From: CAWIKY01 sp963836905
Lineage (GTDB): Bacteria; Pseudomonadota; Alphaproteobacteria; Caulobacterales; Hyphomonadaceae
NCBI GenBank assembly: GCA_963836905.1
Contig: CAWIKY010000006.1
Coordinates: 868,001 to 932,000, forward strand
Reading direction: 5' to 3'
DNA: 64,000 nt
Below are positions 1 through 8,537 of the stretch, in pieces; within the stretch, counting starts at the first letter, position 1, and the number at the start of each line of letters is the position of its first letter. The notes beneath the pieces were generated by a model. The model had not been told where the DNA came from. It ran no database searches and saw nothing but the letters and a program-made list of their open reading frames with translations. Made by a program: the position numbers and the translations under genes.

Positions 1-2
1 CC

Positions 3-1145
3 GGGCGGGGAGCAGGATATCCTTTCACCAAGGACTTCAACGGGGCGCAGCAAGAAGGCTTTGGCCCGTATCAACGCACCATCAAGGACGGCGAACGGGC
101 GAGTGCATCTTTCGCGTATCTGCGACCCGCGCTGGAACGCCCGAATCTGGATGTGATCTCCACCGGTCGCGTGACCCGTATCCTGACCGAAAAGGGCAGA
201 GCGACCGGCATAGCCTATACGTCCGGCAAGGGCGGTCAGGAAGAAACGGTCGATTGCTCTGGCGAGATCGCCCTGTGTGCCGGAGCGGTACAGAGCCCGC
301 AGATCCTTCAGCTTTCCGGTATCGGCGCGGCCGATGACCTGCGCAAAAACGGTATCAACGTTGTTCTGGATCAACAAGACATCGGCAAGAACCTTCAGGA
401 CCATCTCGATGCAACGGTAATTTACGCCTGCCCGGAGAAGGTGACCGCGTATTCCCAACAGGCGGGCATGAAGAAGATAGGTGTCGGGCTGAATTACATG
501 ATCCGCAAGAAAGGCCCGGGACGGGACAATTTTCTGCAGGCAGGCGCATTCCTGAAGTCACGCGAAGGACTGGACCGACCGGACCTGCAGATACATTTCG
601 TCAATGCTGCCGTACTCGATCACGGGCGGACCGCCTTCGAGGGTGATGCCTTCACGGTTCATGTCTGCCAGTTGCGCCCGGAAAGCAGGGGTCATGTCGG
701 GCTTAAAAGTGCCGATCCGTTCGACGATCCGCTGATCGACCCGAATTATCTGGCGGCCGAGGAAGACCGTCGGGTCATGCGCAAGGGCATTCAGATGATG
801 CGGGAGGTCTGCGCGCAAGCCGCGCTGACCCGCTATAAGGGCGAAGAAGTTCTACCGGGTGCGCACGTTCAGACAGATGCAGAGATCGACGCCTTCCTGC
901 GTGCCAAGGGCGAGACAATCTATCATCCGGTCGGTACCGTCCGCATGGGCAGTGACGACCGCGCACCGCTGGACGAGACGCTGAAGATGCGTGGACTGGA
1001 TGGCTTGCGGGTTGTCGATGCTTCGGTGATGCCGACGCTGATTGGCGGAAACACCAATGCCCCGACCATCATGATTGCCGAAAAGGCGGCCGACATGATG
1101 CTGGGAAAGGCCGCGCTCGCGCCCCGCGAAACCGAACCCGCCTGA
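3..1145 (+). CDS. GMC-family FAD oxidoreductase (choline dehydrogenase-like), 5' partial
   Basis: This is the C-terminal part of a glucose-methanol-choline oxidoreductase, an FAD enzyme that oxidises alcohols. The frame is open to the left window edge, so the N-terminal FAD-binding GxGxxG region lies outside. Visible family marks are ASASFAYLRPALERPNL near the start, the second GMC signature around GAVQSPQILQLSGIG, and the C-terminal active site with YHPVGTVRMG (catalytic His) and GNTNAPTIMIAEKAA (catalytic Asn). An ATG at 153 lies inside the domain and is not a credible start. The substrate cannot be told from the sequence: choline and other alcohols are both possible. It ends 12 bases before the convergent PAS gene. 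Confidence 0.93.
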   Translation, partial: GRGAGYPFTKDFNGAQQEGFGPYQRTIKDGERASASFAYLRPALERPNLDVISTGRVTRILTEKGRATGIAYTSGKGGQEETVDCSGEIALCAGAVQSPQILQLSGIGAADDLRKNGINVVLDQQDIGKNLQDHLDATVIYACPEKVTAYSQQAGMKKIGVGLNYMIRKKGPGRDNFLQAGAFLKSREGLDRPDLQIHFVNAAVLDHGRTAFEGDAFTVHVCQLRPESRGHVGLKSADPFDDPLIDPNYLAAEEDRRVMRKGIQMMREVCAQAALTRYKGEEVLPGAHVQTDAEIDAFLRAKGETIYHPVGTVRMGSDDRAPLDETLKMRGLDGLRVVDASVMPTLIGGNTNAPTIMIAEKAADMMLGKAALAPRETEPA

Positions 1146-1156
1146 GGCCTTGCCCG

Positions 1157-1699
1157 TCAGTGGTTGCTGGCGACAAGCCTGAGATGTTCCGATGACATCT
1201 GTATCTCCGGCGGATGAACCGCACTGATCTGGTGACGCCAGATCGGCCGTCCATTCAGCCGCGAGTCGTCGCCGACAATCTGGTAGAGACCGAGAATACG
1301 GTTCGGGCGCAGGCTTTTGGTCTCGAGCGGAGCCAGTGCGATCTCGATATCGACACTGCCGCCGGACAAAAGCTCGCCGCGCGCACGGATCAGTCCGGGT
1401 GCTGTGCCAAAGCGAACCGCATCGAGTTGCGCCGTAACCATGGGCATGTCGCGGCCCCGCCAGAGCGCCATGAAGTCATGATCGGTCAGATCGCGGCCCA
1501 GCGCCTTGCCGAGCGCCGATCCTGCCAGACGGAAAGGCCAGATGCCCCCGTCAACGCGCTGCAGCACGAAGAGATTTCCGAGAATCGCCGTGAAGTCGCG
1601 TACCTTTGGCTCCCTGTGCTCCGGTCCGGCAGCCTCGTTCATCCGCTTCCACGCGTTCAGCATGGCGCGTGTATTCTGGTGCAGGCCGCGCTCATTCAT
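1157..1699 (-). CDS. PAS_5-type PAS domain protein
   Basis: A 180-residue soluble protein resembling the alphaproteobacterial PAS_5 family: a single PAS-like fold with no kinase or output domain. The typical core is FRLAGSALGKALGRDLTDHD followed by FMALWRGRD. The ATG at 1699 is preferred because AAAGGA lies about 8 bases upstream; an in-frame start 13 codons earlier has no such site. In this family the protein is usually linked to sensing or regulation, but the ligand and partner are unknown. It converges on the GMC oxidoreductase and is divergent from the secreted protein at 1875. Confidence 0.75.
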   Translation of the reverse strand: MNERGLHQNTRAMLNAWKRMNEAAGPEHREPKVRDFTAILGNLFVLQRVDGGIWPFRLAGSALGKALGRDLTDHDFMALWRGRDMPMVTAQLDAVRFGTAPGLIRARGELLSGGSVDIEIALAPLETKSLRPNRILGLYQIVGDDSRLNGRPIWRHQISAVHPPEIQMSSEHLRLVASNH

Positions 1700-1874
1700 T
1701 CGCTTGTCCTTTCGGGACGCATTCGGGTCAATCGGCAAGCGATCCGCAAAAGACGGGCCATTCTGTAAACGGAATATCCACAGACAGCGGTCTAGAACGG
1801 GTCAGGCTTCGCGTATCCGGGGAAAGCGGCATCAGTCTTGCTTGCCCAGAGACGAGTTTGATTGGAGACGCCAC

Positions 1875-2858
1875 ATGTCCGTATCATGGCGACACACAGT
1901 GACCGCACTTTCAGCCGCAACGGCACTTTCTGCCGGGCTGGCCTGGGCCCAGGGTTCAGGTGGCATGAGCGGCGGACACCATGTTGGCGTTCCGGGAGTC
2001 ACTGTCGGCGGCGGCTCTACCATGGGGCCATCACACGGTAGCTATGACAATGGCGGCTGCTGCACGGCTGGCAAATCCCATGGCGTTTATGTGCCGGGCG
2101 TTAACATTGCGGCTCCGAACATTGTCGTGAACACAGCCAATGTGAACGTCAATCAGGGCTTCCTCTCGATCAACCAGTCATCGAGCCTCAGCGTCGTTCA
2201 GCAGCAAGGCTTTGTTGATAACCGGGCCGGGTTCTTTTCGAGCGGCGCATACATTCCACTGGCCGATGGCGTTCCTTCCAGCGTGATTGATGGACTCGAC
2301 GTTTCCGGTGCGGTCGAAACCTATACAGAGACCGTCACTGAACAGGTTCCAGTGCAAAAGGAAGTCTGCATCGACCGCGTCAGCGTTGTTGAAACCCTGC
2401 GGGCAATTCAGGCCGTGTGCCTGGATGACACTGGCACGCCGCACCCCGCCTCACGGCTCGATGCCAGTCAGGCGGTCGACGCCGCCTTTTCGGGCGAACT
2501 CTTTCGCTGCGTTCCGGGGTCAAGCCTGCAAGTCAGCCTTGGCAGCGTGATTGACGGCGAAGCGAACTTCTCGACGGCAGAGGGCTTTTCCTGCGCAAAG
2601 GGCGATGCGCTCGTCCATTTGCCGAATGGCGAACTGACCTGCGCCCCCCAAAGCGATCAGCGCTCATGCTTCGAGCGGTCGCTTCTGCGTCGTCACGGGC
2701 CGGGCATCAAGGTAATTCACGCCACCCAGCAGAAGACCTTTTGCGAGCCGACCATCGAGACGACCTATCAGACCGTACAGCGTGAAGTGACCAAGGAACG
2801 TGCCTTGCAGAACGGCCCGATTGTTCTGGACGGCGGTGTCGGACAGGCGGTCTACTGA
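1875..2858 (+). CDS. secreted protein of unknown function
   Basis: A 327-residue protein that I cannot assign to a family. The start at 1875 has GGAG 7 bases upstream and begins a clear Sec signal peptide (MSVSWRHTVTALSAATALSA, cleavage near AWA-Q). The mature part opens with a Gly/His-rich stretch (GGMSGGHHVGVPG), then an Asn/Val/Ser-rich segment (VNTANVNVNQGFLSINQSSS) that resembles repetitive beta-strand surface proteins, and then a Cys-containing region (several spaced Cys, e.g. KEVCIDR, AVCLDD, LFRCVPG, FSCAKG). The cysteines suggest disulphides in the periplasm or outside the cell. It overlaps the convergent lipoprotein gene by 7 bases. Confidence 0.8.
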   Translation: MSVSWRHTVTALSAATALSAGLAWAQGSGGMSGGHHVGVPGVTVGGGSTMGPSHGSYDNGGCCTAGKSHGVYVPGVNIAAPNIVVNTANVNVNQGFLSINQSSSLSVVQQQGFVDNRAGFFSSGAYIPLADGVPSSVIDGLDVSGAVETYTETVTEQVPVQKEVCIDRVSVVETLRAIQAVCLDDTGTPHPASRLDASQAVDAAFSGELFRCVPGSSLQVSLGSVIDGEANFSTAEGFSCAKGDALVHLPNGELTCAPQSDQRSCFERSLLRRHGPGIKVIHATQQKTFCEPTIETTYQTVQREVTKERALQNGPIVLDGGVGQAVY

Positions 2859-3520
2859 GTTTCAGCAGCGCTTGCCTCACCGTCCAGCATATCAATCGAG
2901 AGATCGGCGGAGCGGGACCCTGCGGCTTTTGCCTTGCGGAAATAGTCGAGTGCTTTCGCTTCGTCTTCCTGTCTGATGGCGGCAGACCCTGCGAGAATAT
3001 AGCCTTCGGCATCGCCGAGATCGGCCGCTTTCAGGCCCCAGCTTTCCGCCGCGTCGAAATCCTCCTCCACGCCGTTCATGGCATTCAGGTAGGTTTCGCC
3101 CAACAGACGGGCCGAGAATGCGTTGCCGCCTTCAGCGGACTGTTCCAGCATTGCAAGGCCCTCGTCTCTTGCAGAAATATCGGGTGACTGAAGCTTGCGC
3201 ATTCCGATGGCATTTAGGGCATAGATGTTTCCAACTGCGGCCAATTCGGCAAGCCGCTCATCATCGTTTGCCAGGTATGCGTCCTGAAACAGCGCTTGCG
3301 GATCGCCGCTCGCCAGCCCTTCAGCCTGTCTGGCCTCATCTTCAGCCAGGCGATCCTCGAACCTGCGCGCCAGTTCGCCTGCGGCTTTGCGGTCTCCGGT
3401 CGCCGCGCGCTCGGCGAGCGCTTCAGGCGTTGCGTTGGAAAGAGCGTCTTCTTTGTTTCCGCAGGCTGAAAGGGCGAGCACGCCTCCCACGGTAATGACG
3501 GCCAGCAGTTTCGGTATCAT
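2852..3520 (-). CDS. Sel1/TPR-like lipoprotein
   Basis: A 222-residue predicted lipoprotein. The signal peptide ends in the lipobox LSAC, and the rest is Ala/Glu/Leu-rich helical repeats of Sel1/TPR type (for example AAVGNIYALNAIGMRKL, SAEGGNAFSARLLGETYLNA, KAADLGDAEGYILAGSAA), spaced about 35 residues apart. Such repeats usually hold protein partners in the periplasm. The ATG at 3520 has GGGGAG 7 bases upstream, so it is preferred to an in-frame start 15 bases earlier. No specific partner can be named. Confidence 0.8.
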   Translation of the reverse strand: MIPKLLAVITVGGVLALSACGNKEDALSNATPEALAERAATGDRKAAGELARRFEDRLAEDEARQAEGLASGDPQALFQDAYLANDDERLAELAAVGNIYALNAIGMRKLQSPDISARDEGLAMLEQSAEGGNAFSARLLGETYLNAMNGVEEDFDAAESWGLKAADLGDAEGYILAGSAAIRQEDEAKALDYFRKAKAAGSRSADLSIDMLDGEASAAETQ

Positions 3521-3552
3521 GCGAACTCTCCCCACAAGAACAATGTCTCTGG

Positions 3553-4473
3553 TTAGACCGATGATACCTGCTGATCTTCCTCCGAAAGGGTTAGAGCGTG
3601 CGCCGCTTTCAGTTCCTTCGAGCGTGAATGATTTCCGTCAGGAGACCAGCCTGGCGCATTGATTGCGCGGCCAAGCCAGTGATGCGGGCGAAACCCGTCT
3701 CTTGCGCAGTCGCGAAAAAGCGCTGCGAATTCATGATAGGCCACCACGAACGGGTTGTAGGAGGTGAGCGGCTTCACGATGCCGTAAACCGGAGGATTGT
3801 CCGGTGTCTCTGGAACGAATGATCCGAACATCTTGTCCCACACGATGAAGACACCCGCATAATTGCTGTCGAGATAGCCGGGGTTGGTCGCATGATGGAC
3901 CCGGTGATGCGACGGCGTGTTGAACACCGCCTCGAACCAGCGCGGCATCCGGCCAATTGCCTCGGTATGAATCCAGAACTGATAGACAAGGTTTACCCCG
4001 CCAGCGAGGGCGATGAAGGCCGGATGGAATCCCAGAATAACCAGCGGTGCGCCCAGCAGGATGAGACCGGTCAACGGCCCGAACCAAGGCTGTCGCAGGG
4101 CGGTTGTCAGATTATAATGGGTACTGGAATGGTGGGTGACGTGTTCAGCCCAGAACCAACGCACCTGATGCGCCATCCGGTGCTTCCAGTAATACGTCAG
4201 GTCATAAAGAACGAACAGAAGCAGGAAGCTCCACCAAGCGAACGGGACTTCCAGGACCCGGAACTTCCAGAACGCCATAAGCATAGCGAGGCCGATGAAC
4301 CCGGTGATCGTATTGACCACCACGTTGCCGATGCCCATTGCCATGGAGGTGATCGCGTCTGCACGATCGTACCTGCCGCGGGCGCTGCCACGGCTGACCG
4401 CCCACCATTCCCAGATTACGGCAATGATGAAAGCAGGGGCAGCAAGTGTGGTCGGGGGCGGAAAGTCGGGCAT
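3553..4473 (-). CDS. sterol desaturase / fatty acid hydroxylase family protein
   Basis: A 306-residue integral membrane di-iron enzyme. The three histidine clusters of the fatty acid hydroxylase superfamily are visible: HRMAHQ near residue 105, HVTHHSS near 120, and HRVHHATNP near 195. Several hydrophobic segments flank them. Members hydroxylate or desaturate sterols, carotenoids or fatty acyl lipids at the membrane; the substrate here is unknown. The ATG at 4473 has only a weak ribosome site. The gene is divergent from leucine dehydrogenase and follows no obvious operon. Confidence 0.87.
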   Translation of the reverse strand: MPDFPPPTTLAAPAFIIAVIWEWWAVSRGSARGRYDRADAITSMAMGIGNVVVNTITGFIGLAMLMAFWKFRVLEVPFAWWSFLLLFVLYDLTYYWKHRMAHQVRWFWAEHVTHHSSTHYNLTTALRQPWFGPLTGLILLGAPLVILGFHPAFIALAGGVNLVYQFWIHTEAIGRMPRWFEAVFNTPSHHRVHHATNPGYLDSNYAGVFIVWDKMFGSFVPETPDNPPVYGIVKPLTSYNPFVVAYHEFAALFRDCARDGFRPHHWLGRAINAPGWSPDGNHSRSKELKAAHALTLSEEDQQVSSV

Positions 4474-4605
4474 GCGATCACTTTAGGCGAGGGTGATAAC
4501 TCTCGCAAAGTCCTGGTGCGAGAGCACCGGCCTGTCTATCTGCTCTTGCATCGTCGACACGAAGACGGCAAAGGCGCACGCAGCAACGGCTCAGCCTCCA
4601 CTCCG

Positions 4606-5676
4606 ATGGAACTTCTTCCCATGTTCGACTCGTCCGCCTTCCGCGATCATGAAGGCCTGTTCTGGTTTCACGACTCCGATACGGGGCTGCGTGCCGCGAT
4701 TGCGGTACATTCGACTGCGCGCGGGCCCGCAGCCGGTGGATGCCGGATGTGGAACTACGAAAACGAAGACCGCATGCGAACGGATGTTTTGCGCTTGTCC
4801 GAAGGCATGAGCTACAAGAACGCCATGGCAGATTTGCCACTGGGCGGCGGTAAGGCGGTTATCTGGGGCAATCCACGCACAGACAAGACCCCGGAGCTTT
4901 TCCGCGCATTCGGCCGCGCTATCGAAACGCTGGGCGGCACCTACTGGACCGCTGAAGATGTCGGGATCACGCCGCAGGACCTGTCCTACGCAAGTGAAGA
5001 GACCCGCTATGTGGCCGGACTTGATACCGGAAGTGCTGCCAGTGGCGACCCCTCTCCCGTTACCGCGCGCGGTGTCTATCGCGGTATCCGCATTGCCTGC
5101 GGCCATGCCTTCGGCACAGACGATCTGAACGGGCGGCGGATTGCAGTTCAAGGCGTGGGCCATGTGGGCGCCGACGTCTGCCGCCATCTGGCGAAAGCAG
5201 GTGCGCAGCTTTTCATCACCGATGTGAACACGACCGCTCTCGATGAGGTTGCCGCTGAGACCGGCGCGATGATCGTCAGCCCGGACGAGATCTACGATCA
5301 GCCGGTCGACGTCTTTTCGCCGAACGCGCTGGGTGCCGTCATCAACCCCGACACGCTCGCGCGCCTGACCTGTAAAGTGATCGCGGGCGGTGCCAACAAC
5401 CAGCTTGAAACCCGAGAGATGGGGGAGGCTGTAAAAGCCTGCGGCATCCTCTATGCGCCGGATTACGTGATCAATGGCGGCGGCATCATCAATGTAGCCG
5501 CTGAAATCTCCGGCAATTACGATCCGTCCTGGGTCGATGCCAAGCTCGATACGCTGATGCAAACCCTCGACGCGATCTTCGAAACATCGAAGCGGGAGGC
5601 GAGACCTGCCAATCTGGTGGCCGACGAGATGGCGCGTGACCGGTTGAAGTCAGCCAGAAATGCTCGCTTGCGCTGA
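4606..5676 (+). CDS. ldh: leucine/valine/phenylalanine-type dehydrogenase (Glu/Leu/Phe/Val DH family)
   Basis: A 356-residue NAD-dependent amino acid dehydrogenase that deaminates branched-chain amino acids to 2-oxo acids. It follows leucine dehydrogenase closely: RGPAAGGCRMWNYENE, the substrate/catalytic Lys in LPLGGGKAVIWG, TAEDVGITPQDL, the Rossmann loop VQGVGHVGADVCRHL, and APDYVINGGGIINVA. The start is uncertain: ATG at 4606 (MELLPMFDSS, resembling the known N-terminus MELF of Bacillus LeuDH) or ATG at 4621; neither has a strong Shine-Dalgarno sequence. Divergent from the sterol desaturase gene. It may feed branched-chain acyl-CoA degradation, which fits the acyl-CoA dehydrogenase downstream. 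Confidence 0.9.
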   Translation: MELLPMFDSSAFRDHEGLFWFHDSDTGLRAAIAVHSTARGPAAGGCRMWNYENEDRMRTDVLRLSEGMSYKNAMADLPLGGGKAVIWGNPRTDKTPELFRAFGRAIETLGGTYWTAEDVGITPQDLSYASEETRYVAGLDTGSAASGDPSPVTARGVYRGIRIACGHAFGTDDLNGRRIAVQGVGHVGADVCRHLAKAGAQLFITDVNTTALDEVAAETGAMIVSPDEIYDQPVDVFSPNALGAVINPDTLARLTCKVIAGGANNQLETREMGEAVKACGILYAPDYVINGGGIINVAAEISGNYDPSWVDAKLDTLMQTLDAIFETSKREARPANLVADEMARDRLKSARNARLR

Positions 5677-5809
5677 AACGGGCCAAAAAATGTGAGTTTT
5701 AACCCATAATAAATGTGTTCAACATTTGGCAAGTATGTGGCGAAGGCGTAGAACCCTTTCGGGGATGTGGACGTTGTCCCTTCGCAGGTAACGTCGGAGG
5801 ACACGCAAG

Positions 5810-6067
5810 ATGTCTGATGTGGTGTTGGAATTATCGCTGGAGTCGCCAACTCTGGAAGACCGGCTCGCGTCGGCGATCGAAGTCTATGCCAAATGGCGTT
5901 TCGACATGTTCGAGGCCAGCGACACCGATACTCCCGACATCATGATCCAGACAGTCCGGACCGGCCATGAAACCATGGCAAAGAAGATCATCTTCCCCGA
6001 CAGAAACCTTGCGGCAGCGTTTCTCTACATCTGGCGACGCGAAAAACGCCGTCCTGCCCTGAGCTGA
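5810..6067 (+). CDS. small hypothetical protein (85 aa)
   Basis: A short soluble protein with no recognised domain. It is supported by a strong ribosome site: GGAGGACAC precedes the ATG at about 10 bases. The sequence is acidic in the first half and ends in a basic tail (YIWRREKRRPALS). It lies alone between leucine dehydrogenase and the ThiO-like oxidase, with a 134-base AT-richer region upstream that could hold its own promoter (CATAAT-like box near 5704). Confidence 0.6.
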   Translation: MSDVVLELSLESPTLEDRLASAIEVYAKWRFDMFEASDTDTPDIMIQTVRTGHETMAKKIIFPDRNLAAAFLYIWRREKRRPALS

Positions 6068-6126
6068 CAGACGGCACTGCGAACGCCGCATTGCTCTGAC
6101 AGCATTTGGTCTTCTATTAGACCCGA

Positions 6127-7218
6127 ATGGTTCACAGCCCCGGTACCCCTGACAGCATCCCTTCGGTAAGGACGCACTCACGCGCGGACATTCTCGTGGT
6201 TGGCGCGGGCGTCATCGGGCTGTCCTGCGCGCTGGAATGTCATCGTCGTGGCGCGCGGATAAAGATCATGGATCGCAGCGGAGCCGGGTCCGGCGCCAGC
6301 GGCGCGGCGGCGGGTATGCTGGCTCCGGCCTACGAAAGCTTGCTCCTGCCTGTACCTGACCAGCAACTGACGAAGCTTTACGTGCAGAGCCTCGCCGCCT
6401 GGCCGGATTTTGCTGCCTCTATCATGGCCCTGGGCGGTCATGACCCCTGGCTGCGGACCGGCCCGTCCTGCCTTGTCGACATGGGGAAAACCGCAGGTGC
6501 GATGATCTTGGCCAAGGCCAGGCTCGAGGCAACCGGGTTCCGGACCGAATTGCTCGATCCGGATACTGTTCATGACCTGGACCAGACGGTGTCGAACACG
6601 ATGAAGGCAGGCCTTCTTCTCCCCGATGATGGACAGGTCGATCCTGCAGCTGTTCTTGCGGGCCTCTCCTCCGCCCTTGGGGCGGGTGGAATCACAGTCG
6701 AACGTCTTGCAGACGCGAACCCTCGCGACTTTGAGCCGAAGCAGGTTCTGTACGCCACAGGCTGGTCGGGTGCGCCCGGGCCGCCGGTCAAGGGACAGGC
6801 CTTGTCTATCCAAAGAACGCCTTATCATCCTGCGCACGTCATACATGTCGGTGATCTTTACATTGCACCCAAATCCGACAGGACGATCATCGGCGCGACG
6901 ATGGAGGCCGGGCGGTCCGATACCTCTGTGAATGAGGCTGACATTGCGGCCCTTCGCGCAACGGCGGCTGAAATCTGTCCGGGGCTTGCTCATGGTCCAA
7001 TGTTGAAGTCGTGGGCTGGCGTTCGCCCGGGGACACCGGACGGTGCTCCGTCGATCGGCCGCAGGGCAGACGGCGCGTTCGAAGCGACGGGTCATTTCCG
7101 CAACGGCTTTCTCCTTGCGCCATTGACGGCCCGTCTGATCGCAGACGAGATGCTGGAGGGTCGCCGCAGCGAACTGGCAGAACGGGTCTCGCCGCGTCGT
7201 TTCGGTCCACCCGGCTGA
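6127..7218 (+). CDS. thiO: FAD-dependent amino acid oxidase, glycine oxidase (ThiO)-like
   Basis: A 363-residue D-amino acid oxidase-family flavoprotein. The dinucleotide-binding loop is at residues 22-40 (ILVVGAGVIGLSCALE), followed by GSGASGAAAGMLAP. The C-terminal WAGVRPGTPDGAPSIG and ATGHFRNGFLLAPLTARLIA are the marks of glycine oxidase, which makes iminoacetate for thiazole synthesis. No other thiamine gene lies next to it, so a general secondary-amine or glycine oxidase role remains possible. It ends 57 bases before the acyl-CoA dehydrogenase. Confidence 0.85.
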   Translation: MVHSPGTPDSIPSVRTHSRADILVVGAGVIGLSCALECHRRGARIKIMDRSGAGSGASGAAAGMLAPAYESLLLPVPDQQLTKLYVQSLAAWPDFAASIMALGGHDPWLRTGPSCLVDMGKTAGAMILAKARLEATGFRTELLDPDTVHDLDQTVSNTMKAGLLLPDDGQVDPAAVLAGLSSALGAGGITVERLADANPRDFEPKQVLYATGWSGAPGPPVKGQALSIQRTPYHPAHVIHVGDLYIAPKSDRTIIGATMEAGRSDTSVNEADIAALRATAAEICPGLAHGPMLKSWAGVRPGTPDGAPSIGRRADGAFEATGHFRNGFLLAPLTARLIADEMLEGRRSELAERVSPRRFGPPG

Positions 7219-7274
7219 GGTTTGCAACGCTTGTCCGGCGCTATACCAATGGACTTCGTTCAAGAGGTTACACC

Positions 7275-8447
7275 ATGCACCAGATCGCCGCGCTTTCCGA
7301 AGACCAAGAGGCCATCAAGGAGGCCGTCGCGCGGACCTGTTCGCAGTTCGACGCCGATTACTGGTCTGAGACCGACGAAACCGGCAACTGGCCGGAAGCC
7401 TTTACAAACGCGATGGCGCAAGGCGGCTGGCTTGGCGTCGCCATGCCGGAAGCCTATGGCGGTGCCGGGCTCGGGCTGACGGAGGCGGCGATCGTCATGC
7501 AGACGGTCACGCGGTCCGGGGCCGGCTTTTCCGGTGCGTCTGCGATCCACCTCAATATTTTCGGACCGAAACCACTGGAGAAGTTCGGCACAGAGGAACA
7601 AAAACAGGAAAACCTGCCAAAGATCATCTCCGGCGAAGAGAAGATGTGTTTCGCGGTCACAGAGCCCAATTCAGGGCTCGATACGTCATCGCTGGAGACG
7701 AAGGCCACGCGGACCAATTCCGGATACGTGCTGGACGGGCGCAAGATCTGGACGACGGGCGCGCAGCGGGCGGACAAGATCCTCATCATCGCCCGAACGA
7801 CGCCAAAGGACCAGTGCGCCAAGCCTTATCTGGGCCTGTCGCTGTTCTACACAGATTTCAACCGCGACCGGATCGATGCGAAGGTCATCCCCAAAATGGG
7901 CCGCAAGGCGGTGGAGTCGAACACGCTTTTCATCGACGCTTTGGAAGTACCGAAGGAGCATCTGATTGGCGAGGAAGGTGCAGGTTTCAAATATCTCATT
8001 CAGGGGCTCAATCCGGAACGGGTCCTGTTCGCGGTGGAATCCATCGGGCTCGGTTTCGCGGCGCTCGAACGTGCCTCGACCTACGCCAAGGAGCGCGTCG
8101 TCTTCGGACGCCCGATTGGCCAGAACCAGGGCGTCGCCCATCCGCTCGCAAAAGCATGGGCGGAACTTTCTGCCGCGGAACTTCTGGCCTACAAGGCCGC
8201 GGCTCTTTTCGATGCGGGAGAAGAGTGCGGCGCGGAGGCCAATGCGGCCAAGTATCTGGGATGCGAAGCGGGGTTCCGCGCCTGTGAAACGTCAGTATTG
8301 GCGCATGGCGGCATGGGCTATGCCAAGGAATACCATGTCGAACGATACATGCGCGAAGCCATGCTGGCGCGCATTGCTCCGGTCAGCCGCGAAATGATCC
8401 TGAACTATATCTCCGAACGCGTACTGGGCCTGCCAAAAAGCTATTGA
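7275..8447 (+). CDS. acyl-CoA dehydrogenase
   Basis: A 390-residue FAD enzyme that makes the first alpha,beta-double bond in beta-oxidation or branched-chain acyl-CoA breakdown. Domains in order: helical N-domain, the FAD/substrate signature CFAVTEPNSGLDTSSLET, the middle beta-domain with GRKIWTTGAQRADK, and the helical C-domain ending in HGGMGYAKEYHVERYMREA. The ATG at 7275 has AGAGGT 7 bases upstream; longer in-frame upstream starts would run into thiO. Substrate chain length cannot be told. Confidence 0.92.
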   Translation: MHQIAALSEDQEAIKEAVARTCSQFDADYWSETDETGNWPEAFTNAMAQGGWLGVAMPEAYGGAGLGLTEAAIVMQTVTRSGAGFSGASAIHLNIFGPKPLEKFGTEEQKQENLPKIISGEEKMCFAVTEPNSGLDTSSLETKATRTNSGYVLDGRKIWTTGAQRADKILIIARTTPKDQCAKPYLGLSLFYTDFNRDRIDAKVIPKMGRKAVESNTLFIDALEVPKEHLIGEEGAGFKYLIQGLNPERVLFAVESIGLGFAALERASTYAKERVVFGRPIGQNQGVAHPLAKAWAELSAAELLAYKAAALFDAGEECGAEANAAKYLGCEAGFRACETSVLAHGGMGYAKEYHVERYMREAMLARIAPVSREMILNYISERVLGLPKSY

Positions 8448-8537
8448 GGTTTTTTGACTCCCCGTTGAGTTCCGTCCACTGTTCATCATCTGTTTGCGGG
8501 GTGGGCCCGTCAGGTGGTTGGCGCGAAGGAAAAGCCC

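Noticed and set aside
4591..5562. A 323-codon open frame antisense to leucine dehydrogenase
   Set aside because: The sense strand encodes a clear enzyme; the antisense product shows no recognisable feature.
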